64,000 bases of DNA from Burkholderiales bacterium Ga0077544 (GCA_001464355.1 LNEU01000018.1:124001-188000), one strand, 5' to 3'; positions 9,301-19,260 are shown, counted from the first letter of the stretch. The notes: generated by a model not told the origin, from the letters alone. Numbers and translations are program-made.

Positions 9301-12300
9301 GACAAGAATGTCGAACTGCTGGACGCGGATGAAGAAATGGAATTGCGTCTGACCGCGCGTCGTACCTGGCGCTTCTTCACGACTTTTGTGGTTGCACAAG
9401 ATAACTACTTGCCACCAGATAATTTCCAGGAAAAGCCATATCCCGTCATCGCACATCGCACGTCGCCAACCAATTTTGGCCTGTATCTGCTTTCCGTTGC
9501 CACCGCGCGCGATTTTGGCTGGCTGGGTTTGGCCGACATGATGCAACGGCTGGAAGAAACCATGGAAACGCTGCACAAGCTGCCGCGTTATCACGGTCAT
9601 TTTTTCAACTGGTATGAAACAGAGAGGCTGGAAGTTTTGTTACCGCGCTATGTCTCGACGGTGGACAGCGGCAATCTTGCCGGCCATCTGTTTGTACTGG
9701 CACAGGCATGCAAGGATGCGCGTGAACAAACCGTGCTGCGGCCTGGTGTCGCTGCCGGTATCGGCGATACCGTGCTGTTACTGCGTTTTGCAATTGAGGG
9801 GGTGGGTCGGGAGTCGCGTACACAAACTGTCAGCATCACCGAACTGCGCAAGTGTGCTGAACAATTCAGTGATCTGTTACTGGCAAATGGCAGCGGCTTT
9901 TCCACATATGCTGGCTGGCAAAAACTGGTCGAACGTGCAGAAGACCTGGTGGATCTGGCACAGGCATTTTCTGTAGAAATCCAGCTTCCCGACAACGAAG
10001 TACTGACTTGGACGCATGAATTGCGTGAAGCTGTGCGTACGCATTGTGCCGATTTTGTTGCAGTTGTGCCGTGGGCGCATCTGGAAGCGCAGGATCGCGA
10101 ACAAAGACAGAATGCCGAGCTGTGGCAACTCATCAACGCACAAATGTCTGGGGATATCGTGCTGGAAGAGTTGCCTGAGCGTTACGCAGTGGCGCGGCAG
10201 GAAGTCAGTCGTTTGTTTGCATCGCAAAACAGGCTTGACCCCGATGTGATGTCGCAGGCTCTGTTTGACGAGCTGGATACGATATTGAATCAAGCCGTAC
10301 TGCTGTCAACCAAATGGTTGTGGCGTCTGGAAACGCTGGAGAATTCCGCGCGTCAAATGGCGACTGACATGGATTTCCGTTTCCTTATGTCAGCTGAGCG
10401 CAAGCTGTTTTCTATCGGCTACAACGTCGACGAAGGACGGCTGGACGATAGCTATTACGATTTGCTGGCATCCGAAGCAAGACTCGCCAGCATGGTGACG
10501 ATCGCCGATCGCCAGGTGCCGCCATCACACTGGTTCCGTCTTGGTCGTCGCATGCTGGCGGGGACGGATTATCCGGTGCTCGCTTCATGGTCAGGTTCCA
10601 TGTTCGAATATCTGATGCCGTCCTTGGTGATGTCGTCGCCGCGTGGCAGCATGCTGGATCAAACCTGTCGCGGCATCATCAAACGGCAAATCGAGTATGG
10701 CAAGGAGCGCAAGGTGCCTTGGGGTGTCTCGGAATCGGCAATGAATGTCCGCGACCGCGCTTTTACCTATCAATATTCAGCATTCGGCGTGCCCGGTCTG
10801 GGCCTCAAGCGCGGACTGGAAAAGGATATAGTCATCGCCCCTTATGCGACTGGTCTGGCGGCGATGTACATGCCGAAAAGTGCTGTTGACAATTTCCGTC
10901 GATTGACCGGCATGGGTGCGGTCGGGCGTTACGGCTTTTATGAAGCGCTGGATTTCACGCCTGGTCGCCGTGCAGAAAATCAGACGATGGCGATCGTGTA
11001 TGCATACATGGCGCATCATCAGGGTATGTTGCTGGTCGCACTGGGCAATGTCATCAACAAAAACGTGATGCGACATCGCTTCCATCGCGAACCCATCATT
11101 CGCTCAGCCGAACTGCTCTTGCATGAATCGCAGCCGCGCTGGATACAGCCGGCTTCTCTGGCCATCAGCGACGATCTGGAACGGCCTACCGTGGTTGCGC
11201 CGGAATCGGGTGTGGCGCGTCATTTCTACAGTGCAATGACGGCGACGCCAGAAACGCAATTGCTGTCGAATGGACATTATGCAGTGATGCTGACGGCCGC
11301 CGGCTCAGGCTACAGTCTGTGGAACAAGCTGGGCGTGACGCGCTGGCGCGAAGATGCAACGCGCGATCAATGGGGCAGCCATTTGTATCTGCGCGATTCG
11401 GATAGCGGCAAATTCTGGTCGGCTTGTTATCAGCCGACTGCGGTCGAGCCGGATTCCTATGAGGTCAAATTTGCCGAAGATCGTGCGCGTATTTCGCGTG
11501 TGGACGGTACGATTTCCAGCATGCTGGAAGTGATTGTGTCGCCCGAGGATGATGCCGAGTTGCGCCGTCTGACGCTGACTAACAACGGCACGCGTGCGCG
11601 CACGATAGAAGTGACTTCGTATATGGAAGTACTGCTGGCACCAGTGGCGGCGGACGTCGCGCATCCTGCCTTTTCAAATCTGTTTGTCGAAACCGAATAC
11701 CTGCATGAAGTACGCGGACTGCTGGCGTCGCGTAGGCCGCGCAAGGATGGCGAAACGCGTCCGTGGGCTGCGCATGTGGTGGCGCGTGGCGAGGGTAGCA
11801 GTGCCATCGGAATCGAGTATGAAACCGACAGGGCGCGTTTCATCGGACGCGGTCAAGGCGTCAACCAACCGCGTTCGATCAGCGATGGTCGTCCATTGTC
11901 GAATACTGTCGGCGCAGTGCTGGATCCGATTTTCAGTCTGCGCGTGCGCCTGCGGATAGAACCGGGAGAAGTCTCGCATCTGGTCTTCACCACGATGGCT
12001 GCGAACTCGCGTGAAGAAATCATCAGCCTCGCTGATAAATATCACGACGGTTCAACCTTCGCGCGGATTTCCGCATTGGTGTGGACGCATGCGCAAGTGC
12101 AGTTGCATTACTTGCGCATCGAGCACTACGAGGCGGAATTGTTCCAGCATATGGCGAGCCGCATCTTGTTTTCGGATGTGTCATCGCGTGCCAGCCGGCG
12201 TGTGATTCGGGCCATGTCCTTGAGTCATTCCGGTTTGTGGGGGCAGGGAATTTCCGGCGACAGACCGATACTCTTGCTACGCATGGCCAAACAGGAAGAC

Positions 12301-15108
12301 TTGCGACTGGTTTCGCAATTACTGCGTGCGCAAGAATATTGGCGCATGAAGCAATTGCCGGTTGATCTCGTCATCCTGAATGAAAAAGGTGCGTCTTACG
12401 CGCAAGAGCTGCAGGTCTCGATGGAGAGCATGGTCAGAGCTGCGCAAGCATTTTCTGCGCAGCAGGAACAGGCCGAGCGTGGCGGTGCGTATATCGTGCG
12501 TGCCGATCTGATTACCGACGATGAACGTACCTTGTTGCTGGCTGCGGCACGCGTGGTGCTGGAAGGCGGACAAGGCAGTCTGGCCGAACAGATGCAGCCG
12601 CGTGCCGACAGCGATGTCGATGCACCTTTCTCATGGCTAGAGCGCGATATGCGTGTGCCGCAAGGCGCGCCTGCCGGACCGGCACCACAACTGACCTTGT
12701 TCAACGGTCTGGGCGGTTTCGATCAGAACGGCCGCGAATACGTGATTGTGCTGGGGCAGGATCAGGAAACACCTGCGCCGTGGATTAACGTGATCGCCAA
12801 TCCTGTGTTCGGCTTTACCGTTTCCGAACGGGGTGCCGGTTATACGTGGAGTTTGAATAGCCGCGAAAACAAACTGACGCCCTGGTCGAATGATCCGGTC
12901 TCCGATCCGTCCGGCGAAGCCTTCTATATACGCGATGAAGAAAACGGCGCCTTGTGGAGTCCGACCATGTCGCCGATACGTGTGCCGAACGCGACGTACA
13001 CGACACGCCATGGCCAAGGTTACAGTCGCTTCGAATTGACGTGCAGCGGCATCGCCAGCGAGTTGCTGCAGTTTGTCAGTTGGGACGATCCGGTCAAGAT
13101 TTGCCGCTTGCGTTTGAAAAACGTCTCGCGTAATTCGCGTCGTTTGTCACTGACGTCTTATGTCGAATGGGTGTTGGGCGCAGCACGTACCAATAACATG
13201 CCTTTTGTCGTAACCGAACGCGATGCAGAGAGCGGTGCGCTCTTTGCGCGTAACTCCTGGAATATCGAGTTCGGCCAACGCGTTGCATTCGTGGATCTGT
13301 GCGGCAGTCAAACCGCATGGACTGGCGACCGCAAGGAATTCATAGGTCGCAACGGCAATCTGCAAAAACCGGCGGGCCTGATAATGGGTCATAGCTTGTC
13401 GAATCGCGTCGGTGCCGGTTTCGATCCCTGCAGTGCAATGCAAACACTGGTTGAAATCGCCCCTGGTGCGGAAACCGACATCGTGTTCTTGATGGGACAG
13501 GCGGAGTCGGCAGAAGCCGCGCGCGAATTGGTACAGCGTTACCGCGAAGCCGATATCGATGAAGTGTTCGCAACCAGCCAGCGTAACTGGAGCGAGATCC
13601 TGCATACGGTACAGGTGGAAACGCCGGATCGTTCGATGGATTATTTGCTCAACGGCTGGCTCTTGTATCAAACCTTGAGTTGTCGTTTCTGGGCGCGTAC
13701 TGCGTTTTATCAGGCTGGCGGTGCGTATGGTTTCCGCGATCAATTGCAGGACACGCAAGCCTTGGCGCTGGTTGCTCCCAAGCTGGCACGCGATCAAATT
13801 TTGCGCGCATCTTCACGCCAATTCCCGGAAGGCGATGTTCAGCATTGGTGGCATCCGCCTAGCGGACGCGGTGTGCGTACACATATCTCGGATGACTTGA
13901 TCTGGTTGCCGTATTGCGCGGCGCATTATGCCGATGTGACTGGTGATAGGCAGATCTACGACGAGATGATTCCTTTCCTGGAAGGCGATTTACTACCGCT
14001 GGAGAAGGAAGACAATTACTTCGAAGCGAAAATCTCTAATGAAAAAGCTACGGTCTACGAGCATTGCGCGCGCGCTCTGGATCATAGCCTGCGCACAGGT
14101 CCGCATGGTTTGCCCTTGATGGGTGGCGGTGATTGGAACGATGGCATGAATCGCGTTGGTCACGACGGCAAGGGCGAAAGCGTCTGGCTGGCGTGGTTCC
14201 TGTATGCAACGCTACTGCGCTTTGCGCCGGTAGCAGAAGCGCGTGGTGACCAGATTCGTGTCACCCGCTGGCTGCAACACGCAGAGAAGTTGAAAGCTGC
14301 CACCGAGAAACATGCATGGGATGGCGCTTGGTATCGCCGCGCATATTTCGACGATGGCACGCCTTTGGGTTCTGCCAGCAATGCCGAATGTCGTATCGAT
14401 TCGATTGCGCAAAGCTGGTCGGTGATTTCCGGCGCGGGCGAAACCGGACGCTCGCAACGCGCAATGGAATCGGTCGATCAATATCTGATTCGTCCAGGTG
14501 ATGATTTGATTCTTCTGTTCACGCCACCATTCGACAAGACGCCGCTCGATCCTGGTTACATCAAAGGCTATTTGCCGGGCGTGCGTGAAAACGGCGGGCA
14601 GTACACGCATGCTGCAGTGTGGTGTCTGATTGCATATTCAATGATGGGCAAGGGTAGTCAGGCCCACGATTTGTTCAAGATGATCAACCCGGCTAATCGC
14701 ACCAGCACGCGTACCGGCATGGCTGCATACAAGGTGGAACCGTATGCAGTTGCCGCCGATATTTATGCCGAGTCGCCGCACGTACGACGCGGTGGCTGGA
14801 CCTGGTATACCGGCGCAGCCGGCTGGTTATATCGCGCTGGTGTCGAGTTCATACTCGGCTTGCAAGTCAAGGCAGACAAGCTCAGCCTGGACCCATGCCT
14901 GCCGCCGGAATGGCGTAATGCGAAACTGCATTATCGATTTGGTCGCTCTATATACAACATCAATATTGTCAATCCGGATGGCGTCAGCAAAGGCGTGGTG
15001 AGGGTTGAGCTGGATGGCGTTGCGGTAGCGGACAAGGTTGTTACCATGTTCGACGATCGCGCAACGCATACGGTGACCGTTGTGATGGGGTTCGACAAGC
15101 TGAGCTAA
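6310..15108 (+). CDS. ndvB: Cyclic beta-1,2-glucan synthase (NdvB/ChvB family: GT84 membrane region, glycoamylase-like region, C-terminal GH94-like region)
   Basis: 2932 aa ORF; YVITLDADTRMP, GGIDPYGGAVPDVYQD, DLFEGALARVALVNDVELFEDFPS, RHRWTRGDWQLLPWL; C-terminal GGDWNDGMNRVG and GAAGWLYRAGVEFILGL as in GH94 phosphorylases; GTG start. Confidence 0.93.
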   Translation: MKKAGASLLNSILQYLRFGSLARIDENFPDEPPRVEIFSAEKLESHAIHLATIQKIGAAPHRMSISALARADGRTLIAAHAAIGRAAGERRAITSAAEWLLDNLHVVQENVSGVVENMSRRVYKSLPKLMDGEYAGMPRIYALCQEFAAHTDNHFDTDLFLRFVSAYQRVQALTMAELWTLPVVMRAVLLMHLRRVAMRVVRAQAARQAADDLANELIAIAQKTPEKEQPAIVLPAGHLRQPFVVQLVQRLRYQQPGFTPLLDALGTRLVDQNLTIDDLVLREHTTQVASNQTIRNIITSMRGIAAFDWRTFFESVSLVEQRLQTLPAYAVLDFLTRDRYRNIIQQIALNARYSEQQIADALVRKIEYHRSQMQHDEIVADERALDPGHYLLAGGRNDLEAELGYQPHFSQKFKRHYIAHASLYYPLTIITLACVLLALPLLSVHDNTVPDIALALLIMAGFFPASDIAITVANKILMRLFWPRHLPRLELEDISASLRTFVAVPVMLTSEEGIEEEVRQLEAHYLANPDGEVYFTLLSDWADAKQEHMPQDIYLLEKARRDIAELNARYGPSVSGQTRFYILHRKRLWNAAEGRWMGWERKRGKLHEFNRLLRDAHDTSFLLDAIALPQTVRYVITLDADTRMPIGALRALVGVAAHPLNQPRHDPKTGQVIEGYGILQPRITPTLPMRQERTLYRRFFSARGGIDPYGGAVPDVYQDVFGWGSYSGKGLYDVDAFERALAGKVPENTMLSHDLFEGALARVALVNDVELFEDFPSHVEEAAARQHRWTRGDWQLLPWLLNGGRASMSIIDRLKIVDNMRRSLMAPAILALLVTAFCLQSSPIWPWLVLGIVGLAAPSVFQFVSDLLPHRDDLSFKAHWRRGLAVLPDTVAVVFISLAVLAQHAWLMLDAIFRTLVRLMFTRRKLLQWVTSAQVRKSKQYSISSFAWRGRMGVLLALAITGIVYLANPDRWTLVLPLCLLWLLSPLIARWISLPPVDKNVELLDADEEMELRLTARRTWRFFTTFVVAQDNYLPPDNFQEKPYPVIAHRTSPTNFGLYLLSVATARDFGWLGLADMMQRLEETMETLHKLPRYHGHFFNWYETERLEVLLPRYVSTVDSGNLAGHLFVLAQACKDAREQTVLRPGVAAGIGDTVLLLRFAIEGVGRESRTQTVSITELRKCAEQFSDLLLANGSGFSTYAGWQKLVERAEDLVDLAQAFSVEIQLPDNEVLTWTHELREAVRTHCADFVAVVPWAHLEAQDREQRQNAELWQLINAQMSGDIVLEELPERYAVARQEVSRLFASQNRLDPDVMSQALFDELDTILNQAVLLSTKWLWRLETLENSARQMATDMDFRFLMSAERKLFSIGYNVDEGRLDDSYYDLLASEARLASMVTIADRQVPPSHWFRLGRRMLAGTDYPVLASWSGSMFEYLMPSLVMSSPRGSMLDQTCRGIIKRQIEYGKERKVPWGVSESAMNVRDRAFTYQYSAFGVPGLGLKRGLEKDIVIAPYATGLAAMYMPKSAVDNFRRLTGMGAVGRYGFYEALDFTPGRRAENQTMAIVYAYMAHHQGMLLVALGNVINKNVMRHRFHREPIIRSAELLLHESQPRWIQPASLAISDDLERPTVVAPESGVARHFYSAMTATPETQLLSNGHYAVMLTAAGSGYSLWNKLGVTRWREDATRDQWGSHLYLRDSDSGKFWSACYQPTAVEPDSYEVKFAEDRARISRVDGTISSMLEVIVSPEDDAELRRLTLTNNGTRARTIEVTSYMEVLLAPVAADVAHPAFSNLFVETEYLHEVRGLLASRRPRKDGETRPWAAHVVARGEGSSAIGIEYETDRARFIGRGQGVNQPRSISDGRPLSNTVGAVLDPIFSLRVRLRIEPGEVSHLVFTTMAANSREEIISLADKYHDGSTFARISALVWTHAQVQLHYLRIEHYEAELFQHMASRILFSDVSSRASRRVIRAMSLSHSGLWGQGISGDRPILLLRMAKQEDLRLVSQLLRAQEYWRMKQLPVDLVILNEKGASYAQELQVSMESMVRAAQAFSAQQEQAERGGAYIVRADLITDDERTLLLAAARVVLEGGQGSLAEQMQPRADSDVDAPFSWLERDMRVPQGAPAGPAPQLTLFNGLGGFDQNGREYVIVLGQDQETPAPWINVIANPVFGFTVSERGAGYTWSLNSRENKLTPWSNDPVSDPSGEAFYIRDEENGALWSPTMSPIRVPNATYTTRHGQGYSRFELTCSGIASELLQFVSWDDPVKICRLRLKNVSRNSRRLSLTSYVEWVLGAARTNNMPFVVTERDAESGALFARNSWNIEFGQRVAFVDLCGSQTAWTGDRKEFIGRNGNLQKPAGLIMGHSLSNRVGAGFDPCSAMQTLVEIAPGAETDIVFLMGQAESAEAARELVQRYREADIDEVFATSQRNWSEILHTVQVETPDRSMDYLLNGWLLYQTLSCRFWARTAFYQAGGAYGFRDQLQDTQALALVAPKLARDQILRASSRQFPEGDVQHWWHPPSGRGVRTHISDDLIWLPYCAAHYADVTGDRQIYDEMIPFLEGDLLPLEKEDNYFEAKISNEKATVYEHCARALDHSLRTGPHGLPLMGGGDWNDGMNRVGHDGKGESVWLAWFLYATLLRFAPVAEARGDQIRVTRWLQHAEKLKAATEKHAWDGAWYRRAYFDDGTPLGSASNAECRIDSIAQSWSVISGAGETGRSQRAMESVDQYLIRPGDDLILLFTPPFDKTPLDPGYIKGYLPGVRENGGQYTHAAVWCLIAYSMMGKGSQAHDLFKMINPANRTSTRTGMAAYKVEPYAVAADIYAESPHVRRGGWTWYTGAAGWLYRAGVEFILGLQVKADKLSLDPCLPPEWRNAKLHYRFGRSIYNINIVNPDGVSKGVVRVELDGVAVADKVVTMFDDRATHTVTVVMGFDKLS

Positions 15109-15133
15109 TGCGTTGACGTAACTTCGCTGTCTT

Positions 15134-15171
15134 CGCTGCAGCCGCTGATACCGGCTGCAGCGTTTTCTTTT
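15134..15171 (+). terminator. Rho-independent terminator downstream of glucan synthase
   Basis: CGCTGCAGCCG-ctgatac-CGGCTGCAGCG perfect 11 bp stem followed by TTTTCTTTT. Confidence 0.85.
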
Positions 15172-15346
15172 CATTCCCATTTTTATCTTTAAGTACTTAG
15201 CTCAGCAAATTCCCCAACAAGGGAATAGCTAGGTAAAACCTCCATACCTCTTCCCTTTGCTTTGTTGTGAGGCTCACCATAATGATGCTTCACGTACCTG
15301 TTCCTGCGGGAGCCGTACGCAAACGACAACCTACGAGGATGACACC

Positions 15347-16267
15347 ATGCTGACTGAACGCGAACTTGAAAGCTCCTATCTGGGCCAATTCATCCCTGTG
15401 CATTACCACCACAATATGTTGATGGACCAAAATCGGATGTCAGGTTTCAAGGCCGCGATTAATCATTTGGTTGCACCCGGCGCCAAAGTGCTTGAGTTGG
15501 GAGGCGGCACGGGCGTGTTGTCATGGTTTGCGGCAGCCACTGCAGAAAAAGTCTGGTGCGTTGAGTACAACCCTGATCTCGTAAGAGAAGCGCGTAACTT
15601 CTTGTCCAAGAACGTCAATGGACACAAGGTTGAAGTGGTCGAGGCCGATGCGTTTGACTATTTGCCACCAGAACCTGTTGATGTCGTGATCTGCGAAATG
15701 ATCCACGTCGCGATGGTGCGCGAGAAGCAGGTGCAAGTGATCGAGGGATTCAAGCAACGCTATCTGGAAAAATTCGGTGGCCCTTTGCCGATCTTCATTC
15801 CGGAAGCGATGATCATGGCAGTTCAGCCCTTGCAGCAGGATTACTCGTTTGAAGGTTACAACGCGCCTATCGTGCAATTCCGCGAAGCGACGTTTGAGCA
15901 GGCTGGCAGCATCGATCTTGCTGCTCCTGCGGTGTATTCCCTGTTGGACTTTACGCAGACAGTCGGCATCGATATCGCATGGCAGGGTTCGTTTGTGATT
16001 GAACGTGACGGCATCGTCAATTCCTTGCGCTTCGTGACCAAAAATATCCTTGCGGTCGTGATGGAAAAAAATTCCACGATTGATTGGCTGAATCACTACA
16101 TGACTTTGCCTTTGGCAGATCCGGTTCTGGTCAAGGCTGGCGACCAGTTATGCGTCAGTTTTGCGTATAGGGCGGGTGGTTCTATTCAATCGTTGCAAGC
16201 TTCGATACGTGCGGGCGATGCCTCGATCTTTGCGGTAGAAGAGCAGATGGAAACGGTTGCTGCCTGA
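15347..16267 (+). CDS. PRMT-like class I SAM-dependent methyltransferase
   Basis: VLELGGGTGVLSWFAA (motif I), VEYNPD, VDVVICEMIHVAMVREKQ; start at 15347 preceded by GAGGAT. Confidence 0.8.
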   Translation: MLTERELESSYLGQFIPVHYHHNMLMDQNRMSGFKAAINHLVAPGAKVLELGGGTGVLSWFAAATAEKVWCVEYNPDLVREARNFLSKNVNGHKVEVVEADAFDYLPPEPVDVVICEMIHVAMVREKQVQVIEGFKQRYLEKFGGPLPIFIPEAMIMAVQPLQQDYSFEGYNAPIVQFREATFEQAGSIDLAAPAVYSLLDFTQTVGIDIAWQGSFVIERDGIVNSLRFVTKNILAVVMEKNSTIDWLNHYMTLPLADPVLVKAGDQLCVSFAYRAGGSIQSLQASIRAGDASIFAVEEQMETVAA

Positions 16268-16290
16268 TTTGTTGAACAAAACAGCGGAAT

Positions 16291-16327
16291 AAAAAATGCC
16301 GAGCCTAAGGAGGCTCGGCATTTTTTA
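16291..16327. terminator. Bidirectional Rho-independent terminator between convergent genes
   Basis: AAAAAATGCCGAGCCT-aagg-AGGCTCGGCATTTTTT. Confidence 0.93.
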
Positions 16328-16338
16328 TGCAAGTCAAT

Positions 16339-16554
16339 TTACTTCACAACCAGCGAAACCACGGTCAGCAAAACAGCAATGAAAATCGCCACGCCCAGCA
16401 ATGCGGCAACGATGACATAAACAGGATTGAGTCCGGTCACGTCTTTTTCATAATCGGAGCGACGACGCAGCCCGATGAAGGACCAGAACACCGCGCCCAG
16501 GGTGGCCAGAAAAGACGTTTTTTCAGTTTCTTTCTTGATCGGCTCTGTCATCAT
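16339..16554 (-). CDS. Small membrane protein, DUF2970-like
   Basis: 71 aa with ATLGAVFWSFIGLRRRSDYEKD and a C-terminal TM segment. Confidence 0.7.
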   Translation of the reverse strand: MMTEPIKKETEKTSFLATLGAVFWSFIGLRRRSDYEKDVTGLNPVYVIVAALLGVAIFIAVLLTVVSLVVK

Positions 16555-16719
16555 TTTTCCTTGAAGATTTAATCCGGACTGCTAGCTCCGAGTGCATAGC
16601 GCAGCTTCATTCTCCAACCCAGCTTTCCCGATTGACAGAATACCGACTACTGGGCGCCGTAGGCAGCATCAGATGCGCTTGTATTTTCCGTATCAGATGA
16701 TGGCACGACTGCTTTGCTG

Positions 16720-17787
16720 TTAGTGATTCGAGGTCAGCAGCGTCAGCGTCTGTATCAGCATTTTGCACTCATCCGGATTGCCTATGCTGATGCGCAAGTA
16801 CTGATTGATGCGTGGATGCTTGAAATGGCGCACGATAATCGCGCGTTCGCGTAATCCTGCCGCCAGTTGCTCGGCAGCATAGGACTCATGACGTGCAAAT
16901 ATAAAATTAGCCGCCGAAGGCAGTACCGAGAAACCAAGTTTTTGCAGCGAGGCAGTCATTTGCTCGCGACTGGCGATAATTGCCGCATTGGTTTTCTGGA
17001 AATAGGTTTCATCGCCATAGCTGGCGACTGCACCGGCCAGCGCCAATCTATCCATGGGGTATGAATTGAAACTGTTCTTTACACGTTCCAGCGCTTCTAT
17101 CAATTTTGCATGACCCATCGCGAAGCCGACACGCAAACCGGCCAGCGAGCGCGATTTCGAAAACGTGCGTATGACCAGCAGGTTGGGGTATTTATGGATC
17201 AGTGGAATCGCCGTTTCGCCGCCGAAATCTACATAGGCTTCATCGACCACGACCACCGCGTTTGGTTGCTTGATCAGCAATGCCTCAATCTTGGACAAGG
17301 CTAAGGGAATCCCGGTAGGCGCATTCGGGTTCGGGAAAATTATGCCGCCGCAGGCACGATTGTCGTAGTCGGCGGTATCGATTTCCATCGCACTGTTCAA
17401 TGGCACTTCGATGTAGTCGATGCCGAACAGCTTGCAATACACTGGATAAAAACTGTAAGTGATATCCGGGAACAGCAAAGGCTCGGAATGCTTGAGCAGC
17501 GACATGAAGGCAAATGCCAGCACTTCGTCGGAACCGTTGCCGACGAAGATTTCATTCGGTTGCACGTCGTGATAAGCAGACAGCGTCTTTTTCAGTTCGG
17601 ATGCATCCGGGTCCGGATACAGACGCAAGGAATCTGCAGTGACCGCATGCATCGCAGCAGTGACGGCGGGCGACGGCGGATATGGGTTTTCGTTGGTGTT
17701 CAGCTTGATCAAGCCCGGCAATTTCGGCTGCTCACCCGGTACATATGGCGTGAGTGTTTGCACAATGGGGCTCCAGAACTGGCTCAT
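16720..17787 (-). CDS. hisC: Histidinol-phosphate aminotransferase
   Basis: [67 protein letters not shown]. Confidence 0.93.
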   Translation of the reverse strand: MSQFWSPIVQTLTPYVPGEQPKLPGLIKLNTNENPYPPSPAVTAAMHAVTADSLRLYPDPDASELKKTLSAYHDVQPNEIFVGNGSDEVLAFAFMSLLKHSEPLLFPDITYSFYPVYCKLFGIDYIEVPLNSAMEIDTADYDNRACGGIIFPNPNAPTGIPLALSKIEALLIKQPNAVVVVDEAYVDFGGETAIPLIHKYPNLLVIRTFSKSRSLAGLRVGFAMGHAKLIEALERVKNSFNSYPMDRLALAGAVASYGDETYFQKTNAAIIASREQMTASLQKLGFSVLPSAANFIFARHESYAAEQLAAGLRERAIIVRHFKHPRINQYLRISIGNPDECKMLIQTLTLLTSNH

Positions 17788-17986
17788 GACTGCTTTCCTT
17801 TTTGATTGATACCGTCATTTTATCGTGTGCCGTGACAAAATAGAAAATCGCGGTGCTTGAAATAAGAACGTTCTCACAGATGCATGCGCCGATTTGTATA
17901 TTAGTGATGACGAGATGACATCGAACTGCAGCGCTTTTTCTCGTCCTCCGGCTGATAAATCCGCTTCGTTCTGGTACAGTGCCGCC

Positions 17987-18712
17987 ATGAGTAAATTGAC
18001 CCTAGACCGCATCCTGCAATCGCAGGGATTCGGCACCAGAAAATACTGTCGCGGCCTGGTCGAAGACGGCGAAGTCAGCATCAATGGCGAAGTTGTTGAC
18101 AGCATCAAGACGTCTTTCGACACGACCGATTTCGAATTCACGATTTTCGAAGAAGTGTGGCGCTATCGCGAGCACGTTTACATCGTGTTGAATAAACCGG
18201 CGAACTTCGAATGTTCACGCAAGCCCAGCCATCATCCCGGCGTATTGACCTTGCTTCCTGAACAATTCACTTGGCGCGACTTGCAACCTGTGGGCCGTCT
18301 CGATCACGATACGACCGGCATGTTGCTGATGTCGGATGACGGTCCCTTCATTCATGCGCAATCTTCACCGAAGCGGCATATTCCAAAAGTGTATGTCGCG
18401 ACTACGCATGATCCTGTAACGCCTGAGTTGATCGCGCTGTTGCTTGGTGGCGTGCAATTGCATGATGAACCGGCTCCGTTGGCAGCACAGACTTGCCGCA
18501 TGCTGGGTGATCATCAGATCGAAATTGTGCTGGAGCAGGGGAAATATCATCAGGTCAAGCGGATGCTGGCTGCGGCGGGGAACCATTGTTCGGCTTTGAG
18601 CCGGGTGGCGATTGGAGAATTGGCGCTGGAGTCGTTGGGGTTGGAAGAGGGTGAGTGGGTTTATTTGGATGCCGCGCAATTGGCTTTGCTTCGGGCGGTT
18701 GCTGACGCTTAA
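17987..18712 (+). CDS. rsuA: 16S rRNA pseudouridine synthase, RsuA-like
   Basis: S4-like N-terminus; VGRLDHDTTGMLLMSDDG; KVYVATTHDPVT; EGKYHQVKRML-like motif (EQGKYHQVKRMLAAAGNHCSAL). Confidence 0.88.
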   Translation: MSKLTLDRILQSQGFGTRKYCRGLVEDGEVSINGEVVDSIKTSFDTTDFEFTIFEEVWRYREHVYIVLNKPANFECSRKPSHHPGVLTLLPEQFTWRDLQPVGRLDHDTTGMLLMSDDGPFIHAQSSPKRHIPKVYVATTHDPVTPELIALLLGGVQLHDEPAPLAAQTCRMLGDHQIEIVLEQGKYHQVKRMLAAAGNHCSALSRVAIGELALESLGLEEGEWVYLDAAQLALLRAVADA

Positions 18713-18730
18713 TAATTCTTTTCTTTCTTC

Positions 18731-19260
18731 TATGAGATTCAGTTGCCGGGGGTAGCCCGGCGGCTACTTACTTTCTTTGCTTCGCCAAAGAAAGTAAGCA
18801 AAGAAAGGCGACGCAGAAGCCGTTGCCCGCTGCGCGGGTACCCAAGTCAAACGATCATCAGTCGGGAGCACAAACAAACTCGCCTTCGGCTCAAACAGGT
18901 TTCCGCTTGCCTTGGCAACGTCACATGCGGCTAACGTCAAACGCAAATCCTAACTGCAACCTCCACAACCTTAATCACTTAATAATTTTTGAATTGGTTC
19001 GTGTCAATGCTGTTGCCGTTGAACTGCCGTTGAAGTTAAACCGCTGTGACGCTGCCGTTTGTGCAGAGCAGAAAATGGAAAAAGAAGTGAACGCTGTCTG
19101 AGCCGCAGGCGAGTTTCGTTCGCTTCCCATTTTTTGATTTGCACAAGCGGGAACCCGAAGGGCAGCGGCTGTGCGGTCGCTTTCTTTTGCTTACTTTTCT
19201 TGGCGAAGCAAGAAAAGTGAGTAGCCGCCGGGCTACCCCCGGCTAACCCACTCTCATCGA
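18731..19260. repeat. ~530 bp element bounded by ~110 bp imperfect terminal inverted repeats with nested perfect hairpins
   Basis: Left arm 18731-18843 matches the reverse complement of right arm 19152-19260, including an identical 24 bp core GCCGGGGGTAGCCCGGCGGCTACT (18745-18768 vs rc of 19220-19243); hairpin CTTACTTTCTTTG-cttcgc-CAAAGAAAGTAAG at 18767-18798 and cognate hairpin at 19190-19221. Confidence 0.93.

Noticed and set aside
18743-18934. 63 aa ORF MPGVARRLLTFFASPKKVSKERRR...
   Set aside because: Lies in the left arm of the inverted-repeat element; sequence explained by repeat structure rather than coding.
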